64,000 nt of DNA from Kozakia baliensis (GCF_001787335.1 NZ_CP014675.1:1-64000), one strand, 5' to 3'. Shown: positions 8,793-17,062, counted from the stretch's first letter. Program-made: numbers and translations. The notes: generated from the letters alone by a model not told the origin.

Positions 8793-9685
8793 GGCTTGTT
8801 CACTGTGACAGGGGCGCCCAGCAGGGCGAGAAAGGCAGTTTCCGCCGGCGACAGGCGGCGTTGCGGGTGGCGCAGCGCGCGGAACTGCCGGTCCGGCAGG
8901 TTCATGGGCACGGCGCATAGCAGCCCGGCCTCGATCCGGCCCGCCACCACGCTTGCCGAGAGCACAGCAGCAGCGGTCCCCGTCTCCACGGCGCTGGCCA
9001 TCGCCTCGTTGGACGCGACCTCCAGCATCACGTCGAGATCGGCCGGATCGACGCCGAGGGCGTGGAGTGCGTGTTCGAACTCGATGCGCGTGCCCGACCC
9101 GGCCTCGCGCAGAACCCACGGGCTGCGCGCGAGATCGCGGGTCGCGGGCGGGGTCGACGCCCATGGGTGATCGGGGGCCACGACCAGCAGCAGCTGATCC
9201 TGAGCGACGACATCGCTGTGCAAGTCCGGCGTCGGCAGATCGCCTTCCACCAGGCCAATCGACGCCTCGCCCGATTGCACCCCTGCCGCAATATCGCGTG
9301 TATTGGCGATCGTGACGTGTAGGCGAATGCCGGGATACGCGGCGCGGAACGCATTCAGACGCGCGGGCAGCCAGTAGCTTGCTATGGTGTGGCTGGCATG
9401 CAGGCGCAGGCTGCCGTCGCGCAGGCCCGCGAGGTCGAACATCCGCTCGCGCGCGATGTTTGCGCGGTTCAGCACGGTGCGCGCTTCCTCAAGGAACAAC
9501 CGACCGGCCGGTGTCAGTTCGATGCGGCGACCGATCCGGCTGAAGAAAGCAAGCTGGAATTCGCCCTCCAGTTGGGTCACGGCATGACTGACGGCGGATT
9601 GCGTTAGATTGAGGAATTCGGCGGCCCGGGTGATGTGCTCGCGCTCGGCGACAGCTGCGAAAATCCGAAGTTGTTCCAGCGTCAT
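8789..9685 (-). CDS. LysR-family regulator (YeiE/CysB-like)
   Basis: The N-terminal winged helix (MTLEQLRIFAAVAEREHITRAAEFLNLTQSAVSHAVTQLE) is followed by a periplasmic-binding-protein-like effector domain with SYWLPARLNAFRAAYPGIRLHV. The overall pattern recalls YeiE/CbbR-type regulators, some of which respond to sulfite. Its stop overlaps the exporter start and its own start overlaps the DUF202 stop by 4 bp. A regulator embedded inside the operon probably autoregulates along with it; LysR proteins are usually divergent from their targets, so this arrangement is slightly unusual. The effector is inferred, not shown. Confidence 0.88.
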   Translation of the reverse strand: MTLEQLRIFAAVAEREHITRAAEFLNLTQSAVSHAVTQLEGEFQLAFFSRIGRRIELTPAGRLFLEEARTVLNRANIARERMFDLAGLRDGSLRLHASHTIASYWLPARLNAFRAAYPGIRLHVTIANTRDIAAGVQSGEASIGLVEGDLPTPDLHSDVVAQDQLLLVVAPDHPWASTPPATRDLARSPWVLREAGSGTRIEFEHALHALGVDPADLDVMLEVASNEAMASAVETGTAAAVLSASVVAGRIEAGLLCAVPMNLPDRQFRALRHPQRRLSPAETAFLALLGAPVTVNKP

Positions 9686-10056
9686 GACACTACCGCCCGG
9701 GTCAGGGCCACCAGCACGGCACAGCCAAGGGCACCAAGCGCAATCGTTAGCGCGCGCTCCATCCCAGAACCGACCGAGTAATGCGTCGTATCCGCCGCGA
9801 TTGCCGTACGCGTGGCTTGGAACCGCCGATACGCTGCGGCGAACAGAACAACGCCGAGCGCGACGAACACGACGCCCAGTTCGGCGGTGACCCCATAAGG
9901 GCGCGGTGCGGCGGCATCGTGCTGGTCTGCCGCCAGACGCAGGAACAGGTCAAATTTCGCCAGTACGCCGCCGAAGGCCACAATGGCAAGCGCCGTGCGG
10001 AGCCAGGCGAGAAAGGTTCGCTCATTGGCTGCGTGATCGGTATAGCGCGGGATCAT
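9682..10056 (-). CDS. DUF202 (YidH-type) small membrane protein
   Basis: A 124-residue protein with the signature DHAANERTFLAWLRTALAIVAFGGVLAKFDLFLR, followed by two more hydrophobic helices (LGVVFVALGVVLFAAAYRRF and ALTIALGALGCAVLVALTRAVV). This is the DUF202 family, whose function is not established. The start overlaps the preceding FAD-protein stop as ATGA and the stop overlaps the LysR start, so it is a coupled member of the exporter operon. Confidence 0.85.
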   Translation of the reverse strand: MIPRYTDHAANERTFLAWLRTALAIVAFGGVLAKFDLFLRLAADQHDAAAPRPYGVTAELGVVFVALGVVLFAAAYRRFQATRTAIAADTTHYSVGSGMERALTIALGALGCAVLVALTRAVVS

Positions 10057-11378
10057 ACGGCCTGCGCCAGCCGGTCGGCGACCTCACGGGCCTGCACGCG
10101 GATTTCCGGAATGGCAATGGACTCCAGCAGCACGCCGAGCCGCGCCGGGCCGATTGTAAACAGATCGTCCGCCACGTCGCCCTCCGCGTTGATGAGCGCA
10201 CCGTCCGGCGTGCAGGACAGGCCCGCGCCCTTGAAACCAGGAACTATCTCACCCCGATTGAACAAATCGTGCAGCAAGGGCGCGTCTGCGCGTTGGTATT
10301 TCAGGCTGGGGCCGGTACAGTTGATGACGTGGGCGGCGGTGATCGTCATGTCGTCGCCGGCCCTAACGATCAGGCCATCTTCGCCGGTGCTGATTGCGGT
10401 CACGCGCCCGTCAAGCACGCGCAAGGTTCCGGCCTGACGCTCCTGGTCAAGGATATCTGCAATATGCGGAGCCATACGATGCCGCAGGATTTCCCAGCGC
10501 CGTAGCAAATGCCGCTGGAAACGGGATTTTTCGACATCCGGCAGCGCCAGCCACAGCGTGTTGATGACCGGACGCATGCTGTCCACCGCCGCCCGCCAGT
10601 CGGTGCCGCGTTTCAGTGCCGCATGGAAAGCGCGCAGGTAGGCGAGTGCGGTTGATGCTGTATTTCCGGGTGTAAAGACAGGTGCTGGCAGCTTCGTGTA
10701 TGCCGCATGCCGTTCGGGAAACAGGCCGCGACGCGACAGGGCCGTCACCTGTCCGCGGTGGCCGTTCTCCCGCAGACGCAGCAGTACGTCGATCGTGGTC
10801 AGGCCGGTGCCGATCAGCGTCACCGCGTCATCGGGCGCAACGTTGGCCAATGCCCGTTCATCCCAGGCGTTGTGGTGATAGCGGCCGGTGTCGTCCAGTT
10901 CGCGCGGGATACCGGGCAGGCGCGCCGGATCGAAATGCCCGGAAGCCAGCACGACCTGTCTGGCATATAGCACCTCCCCGTCAGCGAGTGTCACGGCAAA
11001 GCCGCCGTCGATCCGGTGACAACCGACGGCGCGCTGCCGGACGTGCTCAGGAGCTGCGATAGAATGCAGGTTGCGAAGATAAAGGCCATAGAGCGCGCGC
11101 GGCACGAACTCCCCGTCATCGATCGTGCCGGGCACGTTCTCGGCCAGCCAGCGCAAGAAGTGGTCGGGGTCGGCCGGGTCGGCGCTCATGCCCTTGGCCG
11201 GGACATTCAGGAGATTTTTCAATGACGGTGTCGAGTAAGCGAGCCCGAAGCCGGGACGGTCGGACGGATCGACCAGCGTCGCAGTCATACCGTAGCGGGT
11301 GGCGAGGTTCCACGCCGTCAGCGTGCCGCTTGCGCCCCCACCGATGATGACGATGTCGTGTTGATCGGGCTCGGTCAT
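10053..11378 (-). CDS. FAD/NAD(P)-binding oxidoreductase (YdhS-like)
   Basis: The N-terminal dinucleotide-binding fold IVIIGGGASGTLTAWNLA (residues 9-26) and the second block VTLIGTGLTTIDVLLRL are seen, together with LLNVPAKGMSADPADPDHFLRWL, typical of the YdhS/NAD_binding_9 group of flavoproteins. The start has AGGAGAG upstream. It leads the four-gene operon with DUF202, LysR and the TDT exporter. Members of this group have no firm reaction; a redox step on a small anion or sulfur compound is a guess from context. Confidence 0.8.
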   Translation of the reverse strand: MTEPDQHDIVIIGGGASGTLTAWNLATRYGMTATLVDPSDRPGFGLAYSTPSLKNLLNVPAKGMSADPADPDHFLRWLAENVPGTIDDGEFVPRALYGLYLRNLHSIAAPEHVRQRAVGCHRIDGGFAVTLADGEVLYARQVVLASGHFDPARLPGIPRELDDTGRYHHNAWDERALANVAPDDAVTLIGTGLTTIDVLLRLRENGHRGQVTALSRRGLFPERHAAYTKLPAPVFTPGNTASTALAYLRAFHAALKRGTDWRAAVDSMRPVINTLWLALPDVEKSRFQRHLLRRWEILRHRMAPHIADILDQERQAGTLRVLDGRVTAISTGEDGLIVRAGDDMTITAAHVINCTGPSLKYQRADAPLLHDLFNRGEIVPGFKGAGLSCTPDGALINAEGDVADDLFTIGPARLGVLLESIAIPEIRVQAREVADRLAQAV

Positions 11379-11513
11379 ATCGTAACTCTCCTGGATTGCG
11401 TGTCACCAGAATGATCCGAAGCTTCTGAACCATCCATGAGATTGTCTAGATTGGAACGTTCGAAACTATCGAACTGTCTCCCTGACCTTCGCATACAACA
11501 TAATTGCCGCCAG

Positions 11514-12107
11514 TCATGCTTCCGTTGCAGGCACAGCAGCTAAACGCACAAGCGTTCGGTAAACCGTCGGCCGTGACACTGAAAAGACGTCGGCGAGATC
11601 GCTGATCGAGTAATCGCCGGTGTCGTACATCCGGCGCAGTTCCTTCTGCTGCCGCTCGGAGAGCTTGGGCTTCTTGCCGCGCAGTTTGCCCTTCGCACGG
11701 GCAACCGCCATGCCTTCGCGGGTTCGCATCCGGATCAGGTCGGCCTCGAACTCGGCGAATGTTGCGAGGATATTGAAGAAGAGCTTGCCCATCGGATCGG
11801 ACGGGTCATGCACGCTGGCACCGAGCTGGAGGCGTACGCCCCTGGCGGCGAGGTCGTCTCCGATCGCGCGCGCGTCCGGCACCGATCGGGCCAGCCGATC
11901 GAGTTTTGGCACGACGAGGGTGTCACCGCGTCGCACAGCTGCCAGAGCCTGATCCAGGCCAGGGCGGGTCCGGGTCGTTCCGGTGAATCCCTTGTCAGTA
12001 TAGATCCGTTCAGCGGCGACCCCGAGGTTGAGCAGGGTCTCACGCTGCACGGCGAGGTCCTGCTTGTCGGTCGAGCAGCGGGCGTAGCCAATCAGGACGT
12101 GCGTCAT
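11514..12107 (-). CDS. tnpR: Serine-family site-specific resolvase of the transposon
   Basis: The product begins MTHVLIGYARCSTDKQDL with the nucleophilic serine at position 12 in YARCST. It shows LVVPKLDRLARSVPDA (conserved arginines), MGKLFFNILATFAEFEADLIRMRTREG (E helix) and a C-terminal helix-turn-helix DLADVFSVSRPTVYRTL. It resolves cointegrates made during replicative transposition by acting at the adjacent res site. The longer frame adds 14 residues; the ATG at 12107 gives the canonical N-terminus. Divergent from the transposase, as in Tn3-type elements. Confidence 0.95.
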   Translation of the reverse strand: MTHVLIGYARCSTDKQDLAVQRETLLNLGVAAERIYTDKGFTGTTRTRPGLDQALAAVRRGDTLVVPKLDRLARSVPDARAIGDDLAARGVRLQLGASVHDPSDPMGKLFFNILATFAEFEADLIRMRTREGMAVARAKGKLRGKKPKLSERQQKELRRMYDTGDYSISDLADVFSVSRPTVYRTLVRLAAVPATEA

Positions 12108-12263
12108 GGGAAATATTGTAACGTATAAGGACCCTTCATCGCAAAACATATCGTATTATCTATATGAGACTCTGTTCCTGGCCGTTTTCCATGGGTCATC
12201 TGGTCGGCCAGAGCGGGTCCGTTCAACGATCCTCTTTCGGACACATCAGGGAGATGTACGATC
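12108..12263. promoter_or_regulatory. Putative res site and divergent tnpR/tnpA promoters
   Basis: The 156-bp gap between resolvase and transposase is AT-rich relative to its surroundings and contains the imperfect dyad CATATCGTATTATCTATATG near 12147-12166 plus the separate half-site-like TAACGTATAAGG. In this family the gap holds three resolvase-binding subsites that also repress both genes. Subsites were not delimited. Confidence 0.6.
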
Positions 12264-15221
12264 ATGGCGCGCCGTCGCCTGCTGACCCGCGAAGCGCTTG
12301 CGCGACATCTTGATCCCTCCGTCGATGAACGTGAGATCACGCGAAATTTCACCTTGGGACAGGACGATTTCGATCTGATCGCGACCCGTCGCGGCGATGC
12401 ATCCCGGTTGGGCTTTGCGATGGTCATGCTCTACATGCGTTGGCCGGGACGCGTTCTGGAGGAACGCGAAACGCCACCCGCCCCCATTCTGGCGTTCGTG
12501 GCACGGCAGCTCGATCTGTCACCCGGCATCTGGCAGCACTATGCGCGTCGTGACGAAACCCGCCGGTCGCATCTGGCCACTCTCATGCGGCGTCACGGCT
12601 ACCGGGCCTTCGACCGGGCGGCGTTTCAGGATCTGACCCTTTTTGCGATGCCGATCGCGCAGAACGTGACCCAGCCATCCCGTCTGGCCGTGATCCTGAT
12701 CGACGAGATGCGACGCCGCAAGATCCTCCTGCCGTCGGTAACGGTAATCGAGGCGCTGGTCCGCCGCGCCCGTCAGCAGGCAGATCAGCTTGTGCAGGAC
12801 GTGCTGTCGGGTGACCTGACGCCTGATACCCGCTCTCGCCTGGACAGAATCCTGGAGCGCCGCAGCGAGCGCAGTGCCTCCTGGCTGTCATGGCTGCGCA
12901 ATCCGCCTCTGTCACCGGCATCGCGCAATGTGCTGCGTCTGCTGGAACGCCTCGATCATGTGAGGGCGTTGAAGCTGGACGCCTCGCGCGCCGCGACCAT
13001 CCCGCGCATGGCGTTCGACCGCCTGAGTGACGAGGCCGCCCGGATCACCCCCCAGCATCTGGCCGAGCTTCCCGTCGGTCGACGCCATGCCATTCTGGTG
13101 GCGGGTGGGATCCGGTTCGAAGAGATACTGACTGATGCCGCGCTGACGATGATGGATAAGCTGCTCGGCAGCATGATGCGTCGCGCCGAAAATCGCACGC
13201 GCGACAAGGCGATCGTCACGGTGCGATCACTGCAGGCGCAACTGCGCCTGCTGATGGCCTCGTGCCGTCACCTGATCGAGGCGCGCGCCCGAGGCATTGA
13301 TTCGCTGTCGGCCATCACGGCGATCGATTGGCCGCGTCTGGACGAAGCAATTGGCAAGGCTGAAACCTTGACGGCGCCGGAAACGGTCGACCGCACGGCT
13401 GAACTCATTGATCGGCACCGGTCCATTCGTCCGGCTATCGGGCCATTCCTCAACGCGTTCCAGTTTCGGGGTGGTCGTGCCATGCAGGGGTTGCTGGAGG
13501 CGGTGCAGCTCATTGGCGATCTCTACCGCACCGGTAAACGTCGCTTGCCGGAAACGTGCCCGACCCGGTTCATCCCGCCGTCCTGGCGCGCCTTCGTCAG
13601 ACAGGATGGGGTGCTCGTGCGCCCAGCCTACGAGCTATGCGCTTTGATCCAGCTACGCGAGCGCCTGCGCGCTGGTGACGTCTGGCTGACGGAAAGCCGT
13701 CAGTTCCGCGCCTTCGACAGCTATCTCTTGCCGGAGGCTACCTTCGCGGCGATGCGTGCCCGTGGTCCGCTGCCCTTGGCGATCAACGGAACAGCCGAGG
13801 CCTTCCTCTCCCAACGGCGCGCCACGCTGGATACCGCGTTAATGCAAGTATCGGACTTGGCTCGACAGGGGAAACTGCCGCAGGTGCGCCTGGACGGAAG
13901 TGGCCTCGTGATTTCGCCGTTGAAAGCGATCACGCCCTCAGTCGTCGAGGATCTGCGGCGGGCCGCGTATAATCGGCTGCCACGGGTCAAGATCACCGAT
14001 CTTCTGCTGGAGGTCGATTCCTGGACCGGCTTCACCGACTGTTTCACCCATCGGCGCTCCAGCCGTATCGCTGATGACAAGAACGCGCTGCTGACGGTGA
14101 TCCTGGCGGACGGGATCAATCTCGGGCTGACTCGTATGGCCGATACCTGTCAGGGTGCTACCCTGCGCCAGCTGGCCCATCTGCATGACTGGCACATCAG
14201 CGAGACCGGCTATACCGAAGCGCTCGGCCGCCTCATCGAGGCGCATCGCACCGTGCCGTTGGCGGCATTGTGGGGCGACGGCACATCATCGTCGAGCGAC
14301 GGACAGCAGTTTCTTGCCGGTGGCCGGGGTGCTGCGATCAGCGACATCAACGCGCGTAACGGCAGTGAACCGGGCGTGAGTTTCTACACCCATGTCTCCG
14401 ATCAGTATGATCCGTTTGCGACCCGGGTAATTGCCGCAACGGCCGGGGAAGCGCCGTATGTGCTGGACGGCCTATTGTATCACGCGACCGGCCTGTCGAT
14501 AGAGGAACACTATACCGACACGGGTGGCGCCTCGGATCATGTCTTCGGGCTGATGCCGTTCTTCGGCTATCGGTTCGCACCGCGGCTGCGGGATCTGAAA
14601 GAGCGCAAGCTGCACCTGCTGCCCGGCCAGATCCCGGGTGATCTTCTGGGCGGCATGACCGGTGATCCGATTGCGGCCGATCATGTCGCGGCGCACTGGG
14701 ACGACGTTCTGCGTCTGACGACGTCCATTCGCAGCGGCACCGTGACGGCCTCGGCCATGCTGCGCAAGCTCGCCTCCTATCCCCGGCAAAACGGTTTGGC
14801 GGTCGCCTTGCGCGAAATCGGCCGGATCGAACGCTCAATCTTCATGCTCGACTGGTTGCGGGATCTGGATTTGCGCAGACGCACCCAGGCCGGGCTAAAC
14901 AAGGGCGAGGCACGCAACGCACTCGCCCGGGCGCTGTTCTTCAACCAGTTAGGTGAATTGCGGGACCGGCGTTTTGAAAATCAGGCCTACCGCGCATCGG
15001 GCCTGAACCTGCTGGTCGCGGCAATCATTCTCTGGAACACGCGCTATCTGCAAGCCGCCATCCAGTCACTCGGCATTCCCGATGATCTGGCGCGGCATAT
15101 CGCGCCGCTCGGCTGGGAGCATATCTCCCTGACGGGCGACTATCGGTGGAACGTCGAGGAACAACCGGAAACCGGAAAGCTGCGGCCGCTCCGGATGCCT
15201 GCTTCCTTGCTGGCTGCATGA
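12264..15221 (+). CDS. tnpA: Tn3-family transposase
   Basis: A 985-residue protein of standard Tn3 transposase length. The N-terminal DNA-binding part (RRRLLTREALARHLDPSVDEREITRNFTL) precedes the DDE core: the first aspartate in LWGDGTSSSSDGQQF, the second in YTHVSDQYDPFATRVI, and the C-terminal acidic region in NKGEARNALARALFFNQLGELRDR. It binds the 38-bp terminal repeats and catalyses replicative transposition. AGGGAG lies about ten bases before the ATG. The gene ends 31 bp before the right terminal repeat and appears intact, so the element may be active. Confidence 0.97.
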   Translation: MARRRLLTREALARHLDPSVDEREITRNFTLGQDDFDLIATRRGDASRLGFAMVMLYMRWPGRVLEERETPPAPILAFVARQLDLSPGIWQHYARRDETRRSHLATLMRRHGYRAFDRAAFQDLTLFAMPIAQNVTQPSRLAVILIDEMRRRKILLPSVTVIEALVRRARQQADQLVQDVLSGDLTPDTRSRLDRILERRSERSASWLSWLRNPPLSPASRNVLRLLERLDHVRALKLDASRAATIPRMAFDRLSDEAARITPQHLAELPVGRRHAILVAGGIRFEEILTDAALTMMDKLLGSMMRRAENRTRDKAIVTVRSLQAQLRLLMASCRHLIEARARGIDSLSAITAIDWPRLDEAIGKAETLTAPETVDRTAELIDRHRSIRPAIGPFLNAFQFRGGRAMQGLLEAVQLIGDLYRTGKRRLPETCPTRFIPPSWRAFVRQDGVLVRPAYELCALIQLRERLRAGDVWLTESRQFRAFDSYLLPEATFAAMRARGPLPLAINGTAEAFLSQRRATLDTALMQVSDLARQGKLPQVRLDGSGLVISPLKAITPSVVEDLRRAAYNRLPRVKITDLLLEVDSWTGFTDCFTHRRSSRIADDKNALLTVILADGINLGLTRMADTCQGATLRQLAHLHDWHISETGYTEALGRLIEAHRTVPLAALWGDGTSSSSDGQQFLAGGRGAAISDINARNGSEPGVSFYTHVSDQYDPFATRVIAATAGEAPYVLDGLLYHATGLSIEEHYTDTGGASDHVFGLMPFFGYRFAPRLRDLKERKLHLLPGQIPGDLLGGMTGDPIAADHVAAHWDDVLRLTTSIRSGTVTASAMLRKLASYPRQNGLAVALREIGRIERSIFMLDWLRDLDLRRRTQAGLNKGEARNALARALFFNQLGELRDRRFENQAYRASGLNLLVAAIILWNTRYLQAAIQSLGIPDDLARHIAPLGWEHISLTGDYRWNVEEQPETGKLRPLRMPASLLAA

Positions 15222-15252
15222 CTTCGAACGGGATGTTCTTCAGGCGTTCACC

Positions 15253-15290
15253 CTAAGCGTACGTAAAACGCACTTTCGTGTAGTCAGCCC
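15253..15290 (-). repeat. Right 38-bp terminal inverted repeat of the Tn3-family transposon
   Basis: Read inward from the end the repeat starts GGGCTGACTACACG and finishes ACGTACGCTTAG, matching the size and the GGG...TAAG-type ends of Tn3-family repeats. The inner 20 bp are found inverted at bases 1-20. Confidence 0.88.
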
Positions 15291-15502
15291 GCTATGGTGA
15301 GGCGATCGAGCGGCCCCGCTCATGGGTCATGCGCGAAGCCGTAAGCGCCTATCTCGCCCGTGAGGATGAGAAGAACCGCGCCACCCGCCGTGCGCTGGCC
15401 GACATCGACGCGGGCCGTGTCGTGGGTCATGACGCGGTTCGTCAATGGGCCGCCAGTCTCGACAGCGATACCCCGCTACCTCTGCCGGTGCCCGGGGCGT
15501 GA
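15291..15502 (+). pseudogene. ParD/RHH-type antitoxin, 5' end removed by transposon insertion
   Basis: An open frame runs directly out of the transposon end with no usable N-terminal start: YGEAIERPRSWVMREAVSAYLAREDEKNRATRRALADIDAGRVV, ending VPGA. This is the second half of a ribbon-helix-helix DNA-binding fold and the toxin-binding tail of ParD-like antitoxins. Roughly 20-30 N-terminal residues are missing and should lie left of the transposon, outside the window. The stop overlaps the toxin's GTG start by 4 bp (GTGA), the normal coupling in such modules. An internal ATG at 15329 would give only the tail. Confidence 0.8.
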
Positions 15503-15780
15503 AGCTCCAATGGTCCGCCAAGGCCCTGTCCGACCTGCACGACCTGACCAGAGAATTCGAGAGCCCGCGAACCGCCGCCCGGATCATTCAGCGTCTCGTC
15601 GCCGTTCCCGACGTGCTGGCGGAGTTTCCCCGCATGGGAGTCGCGCTGGCGGATTTCGCCCCGCGCGAGGTGCGTCGCTTTATCGTGGACGATTACGAGA
15701 TTCGTTACGAGTTGACCGACGCGGTCCTGATCGTCACCGACATATTCCATACGCGGCAGGATCGGGAGACTTTTCATTGA
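15499..15780 (+). CDS. ParE/RelE-family toxin, orphaned by transposon insertion
   Basis: A 93-residue protein VKLQWSAKALSDLHDLTREFESPRTAARIIQRL...LADFAPREVRRFIVDDYEIRYELTDAVLIVTDIFHTRQDRE, with the ParE/RelE fold order (helical hairpin, then beta sheet with the conserved R-x-x-x-x-D-Y-E-I-R-Y and final H-T-R-Q-D-R). Family members poison gyrase or cleave mRNA. The start is the GTG overlapping the antitoxin stop. With the antitoxin gene broken, expression must be lost, driven at a harmless level from the transposon side, or covered by another antitoxin. Confidence 0.85.
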   Translation: MKLQWSAKALSDLHDLTREFESPRTAARIIQRLVAVPDVLAEFPRMGVALADFAPREVRRFIVDDYEIRYELTDAVLIVTDIFHTRQDRETFH

Positions 15781-15857
15781 CCGGAGGTTGCCAGCCGGTA
15801 CGCTGACTGCACGTTTGAACGCTACGCTCTACTGAGGCGCGCGCCTCCGGCTTCTGC

Positions 15858-15874
15858 TTTGCGGTCGCATGATG
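15858..15874 (+). promoter_or_regulatory. Copy A of the recurrent 17-bp transfer-operon motif
   Basis: TTTGCGGTCGCATGATG, ending 18 bp before the ATG of the small HTH gene at 15893. Shares the invariant GTCGCAT core and orientation with seven other copies in the window. Confidence 0.7.
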
Positions 15875-15892
15875 CGGGTTCATCCTCTCGCC

Positions 15893-16165
15893 ATGACCGA
15901 AGCCCTTCTTTCCTCCGAGAGCCCCTCGATCCGCTTGCATGGCGCGCGCCTCTATCAGTGCATCGTCGTCATCGGATGGACCGAACGCCTCGCCGCTGAG
16001 CGTCTCGGCGTTCACCGGACCGCCCTGCGCCGTGCGATCGCCGGGACGTCCTCGCTCGATCCCGATCTCTCCCGTTGGCTTCTCGCTCTCGAAGCCGCTC
16101 ATGTCGCGCATCCCGCGCCACGTCGGCACAAAAGCATCGCCGGGTTGCTGGCCGAGCAGACATGA
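15893..16165 (+). CDS. Small helix-turn-helix protein
   Basis: A 90-residue protein MTEALLSSESPSIRLHGARLYQCIVVIGWTERLAAERLGVHRTALRRAIAGTSSLDPDLSRWLLALEAAH. The segment WTERLAAERLGVHRTALRRAIAG fits a Cro/XRE-like or CdaR-like recognition helix pair. An upstream ATG at 15869 falls inside the 17-bp motif, so 15893 is preferred. It is the first gene on the plasmid backbone side after the disrupted toxin-antitoxin pair, and with its own copy of the motif it is a candidate autoregulated regulator. Function not demonstrable here. Confidence 0.6.
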   Translation: MTEALLSSESPSIRLHGARLYQCIVVIGWTERLAAERLGVHRTALRRAIAGTSSLDPDLSRWLLALEAAHVAHPAPRRHKSIAGLLAEQT

Positions 16166-16186
16166 AAAAGGCCGCCTTACGGCGGC
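16164..16186 (-). terminator. Rho-independent terminator for the leftward operon ending at 16212
   Basis: On the complementary strand a perfect 6-bp stem GCCGCC-GTAA-GGCGGC (16186-16171) is followed by CTTTTT. It lies just after the stop of the 16212-16619 gene and overlaps the tail of the convergent HTH gene. Confidence 0.8.
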
Positions 16187-16211
16187 ACTCGATGACTGGA
16201 GTGAGTGCCAC

Positions 16212-16619
16212 TCAAGCCAATGGAGCCCGGGGCATCAGAAACAGTCTCTCTGTTTTGCACCTCATCTGGATGGCGACGCCAAGGAATGGCGTCATCAGAA
16301 AACCATAGATGGCGAGGTTCAGCATTTCATGGGCGAGACTGTCTCTCATGGCGCCCAGACTGTTGAGAAGTATATCAGGCGGTGTCCGGCCCAGTTCTTG
16401 CAACGCCTTCGCGAAATCCACGTCGGTATAGTGAACCAGCATCGTGACTCCAAGGGCGACCACCGCGCCGCCAAGAGCGGCACACACGAGCAGACCTGAA
16501 CAAATCGCGCCTTTAAAAATGATCGGCGGGACTTCGCGGAGGTGAAGCAATTCGCGCAACGCCTGTTTCTGGCACTGCCGGTAAAAGGCTCCGGCCGGTG
16601 AGATCGTCTTCTTTTTCAT
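16212..16619 (-). CDS. Hypothetical membrane protein
   Basis: About 135 residues starting MKKKTISPAGAFYRQCQKQALRELLHLREVPP, then two hydrophobic helices: AICSGLLVCAALGGAVVALGVTMLV and, after a polar segment, LNLAIYGFLMTPFLGVAIQM. The start at 16619 has GAAAGG nine bases upstream; ATG 16637 is an alternative. It follows the exported protein gene by 27 bp (frame to frame) and is closed by a terminator. No family recognised; its place at the end of the transfer-gene block suggests a plasmid housekeeping or transfer role. Confidence 0.6.
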   Translation of the reverse strand: MKKKTISPAGAFYRQCQKQALRELLHLREVPPIIFKGAICSGLLVCAALGGAVVALGVTMLVHYTDVDFAKALQELGRTPPDILLNSLGAMRDSLAHEMLNLAIYGFLMTPFLGVAIQMRCKTERLFLMPRAPLA

Positions 16620-16645
16620 GGAAGATGGCCTTTCCATTTGTCCGT

Positions 16646-17041
16646 TCAGTGAGAGAATTTGAAACCCAATTTACCGTTCGACATGATTGCAGGCGTGCAG
16701 GTCGCCGCGGGATCCGCTTTCGCATGATAAGGTGCCAGGTATTTAGCCGATATCCAACGCGGACGCAGCGCGAAATCGAGTGTCTCAACATAGCCGTTCG
16801 ACCGTTTACCTTGGTCCCTGACTGCAACCTGCATGCCGGCCGGTGCGACATTCGGTGCTGAGTCCGAAGGCTCCATCTTGAACGATACCGGGTTTTTGAA
16901 GTCCATAGATTGCTCTGGCGTCTCCTCAATCATCATGCATGTGTAACCCTGAAGCGGTTTCACAACGGTCAGACCGGCGGCTATCGCTGGCGTGCAGGAA
17001 AGCAGAAAAGGTAACGCGAGGGCGACTTTTAACTGGTGCAT
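16646..17041 (-). CDS. Hypothetical exported protein
   Basis: The start MHQLKVALALPFLLSCTPAIAAG has AGGAA spaced five bases upstream and encodes a standard signal peptide, cleaved after AIAA. The mature part of about 110 residues has cysteines in QGYTCMMIEETPEQ and AATCTPAIMSNG that could pair in the periplasm, and a region MQVAVRDQGKRSNGYVETLDF that resembles SH3-like wall-associated folds only weakly. It lies between the transglycosylase-like gene and the membrane protein, all leftward. Confidence 0.6.
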   Translation of the reverse strand: MHQLKVALALPFLLSCTPAIAAGLTVVKPLQGYTCMMIEETPEQSMDFKNPVSFKMEPSDSAPNVAPAGMQVAVRDQGKRSNGYVETLDFALRPRWISAKYLAPYHAKADPAATCTPAIMSNGKLGFKFSH

Positions 17042-17062
17042 CGTAATTCCTATCAAGCTTCG

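Larger units (their letters stand above)
1..15290. mobile_element. Tn3-family unit transposon with sulfur and ion-stress cargo (left tip outside window)
   Basis: The right end is a 38-bp terminal repeat at 15253-15290. Its inner 20 bp reappear inverted at bases 1-20 with one mismatch, and the similarity continues to about base 28. The window therefore begins 18 bp inside the left terminus and the whole element should be about 15.3 kb. It carries a Tn3-type transposase reading toward the right end, a divergent serine resolvase, an intervening res region, and about 11 kb of passenger genes. Beyond 15290 the sequence is the interior of an antitoxin gene, which marks the insertion point. The 5-bp target duplication expected for this family would be the bases at 15291-15295. 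Confidence 0.88.

Noticed and set aside
8793-9164. N-terminal extension of the TDT exporter frame
   Set aside because: It lies wholly inside the LysR gene; the ATG overlapping the LysR stop gives the family-typical N-terminus.
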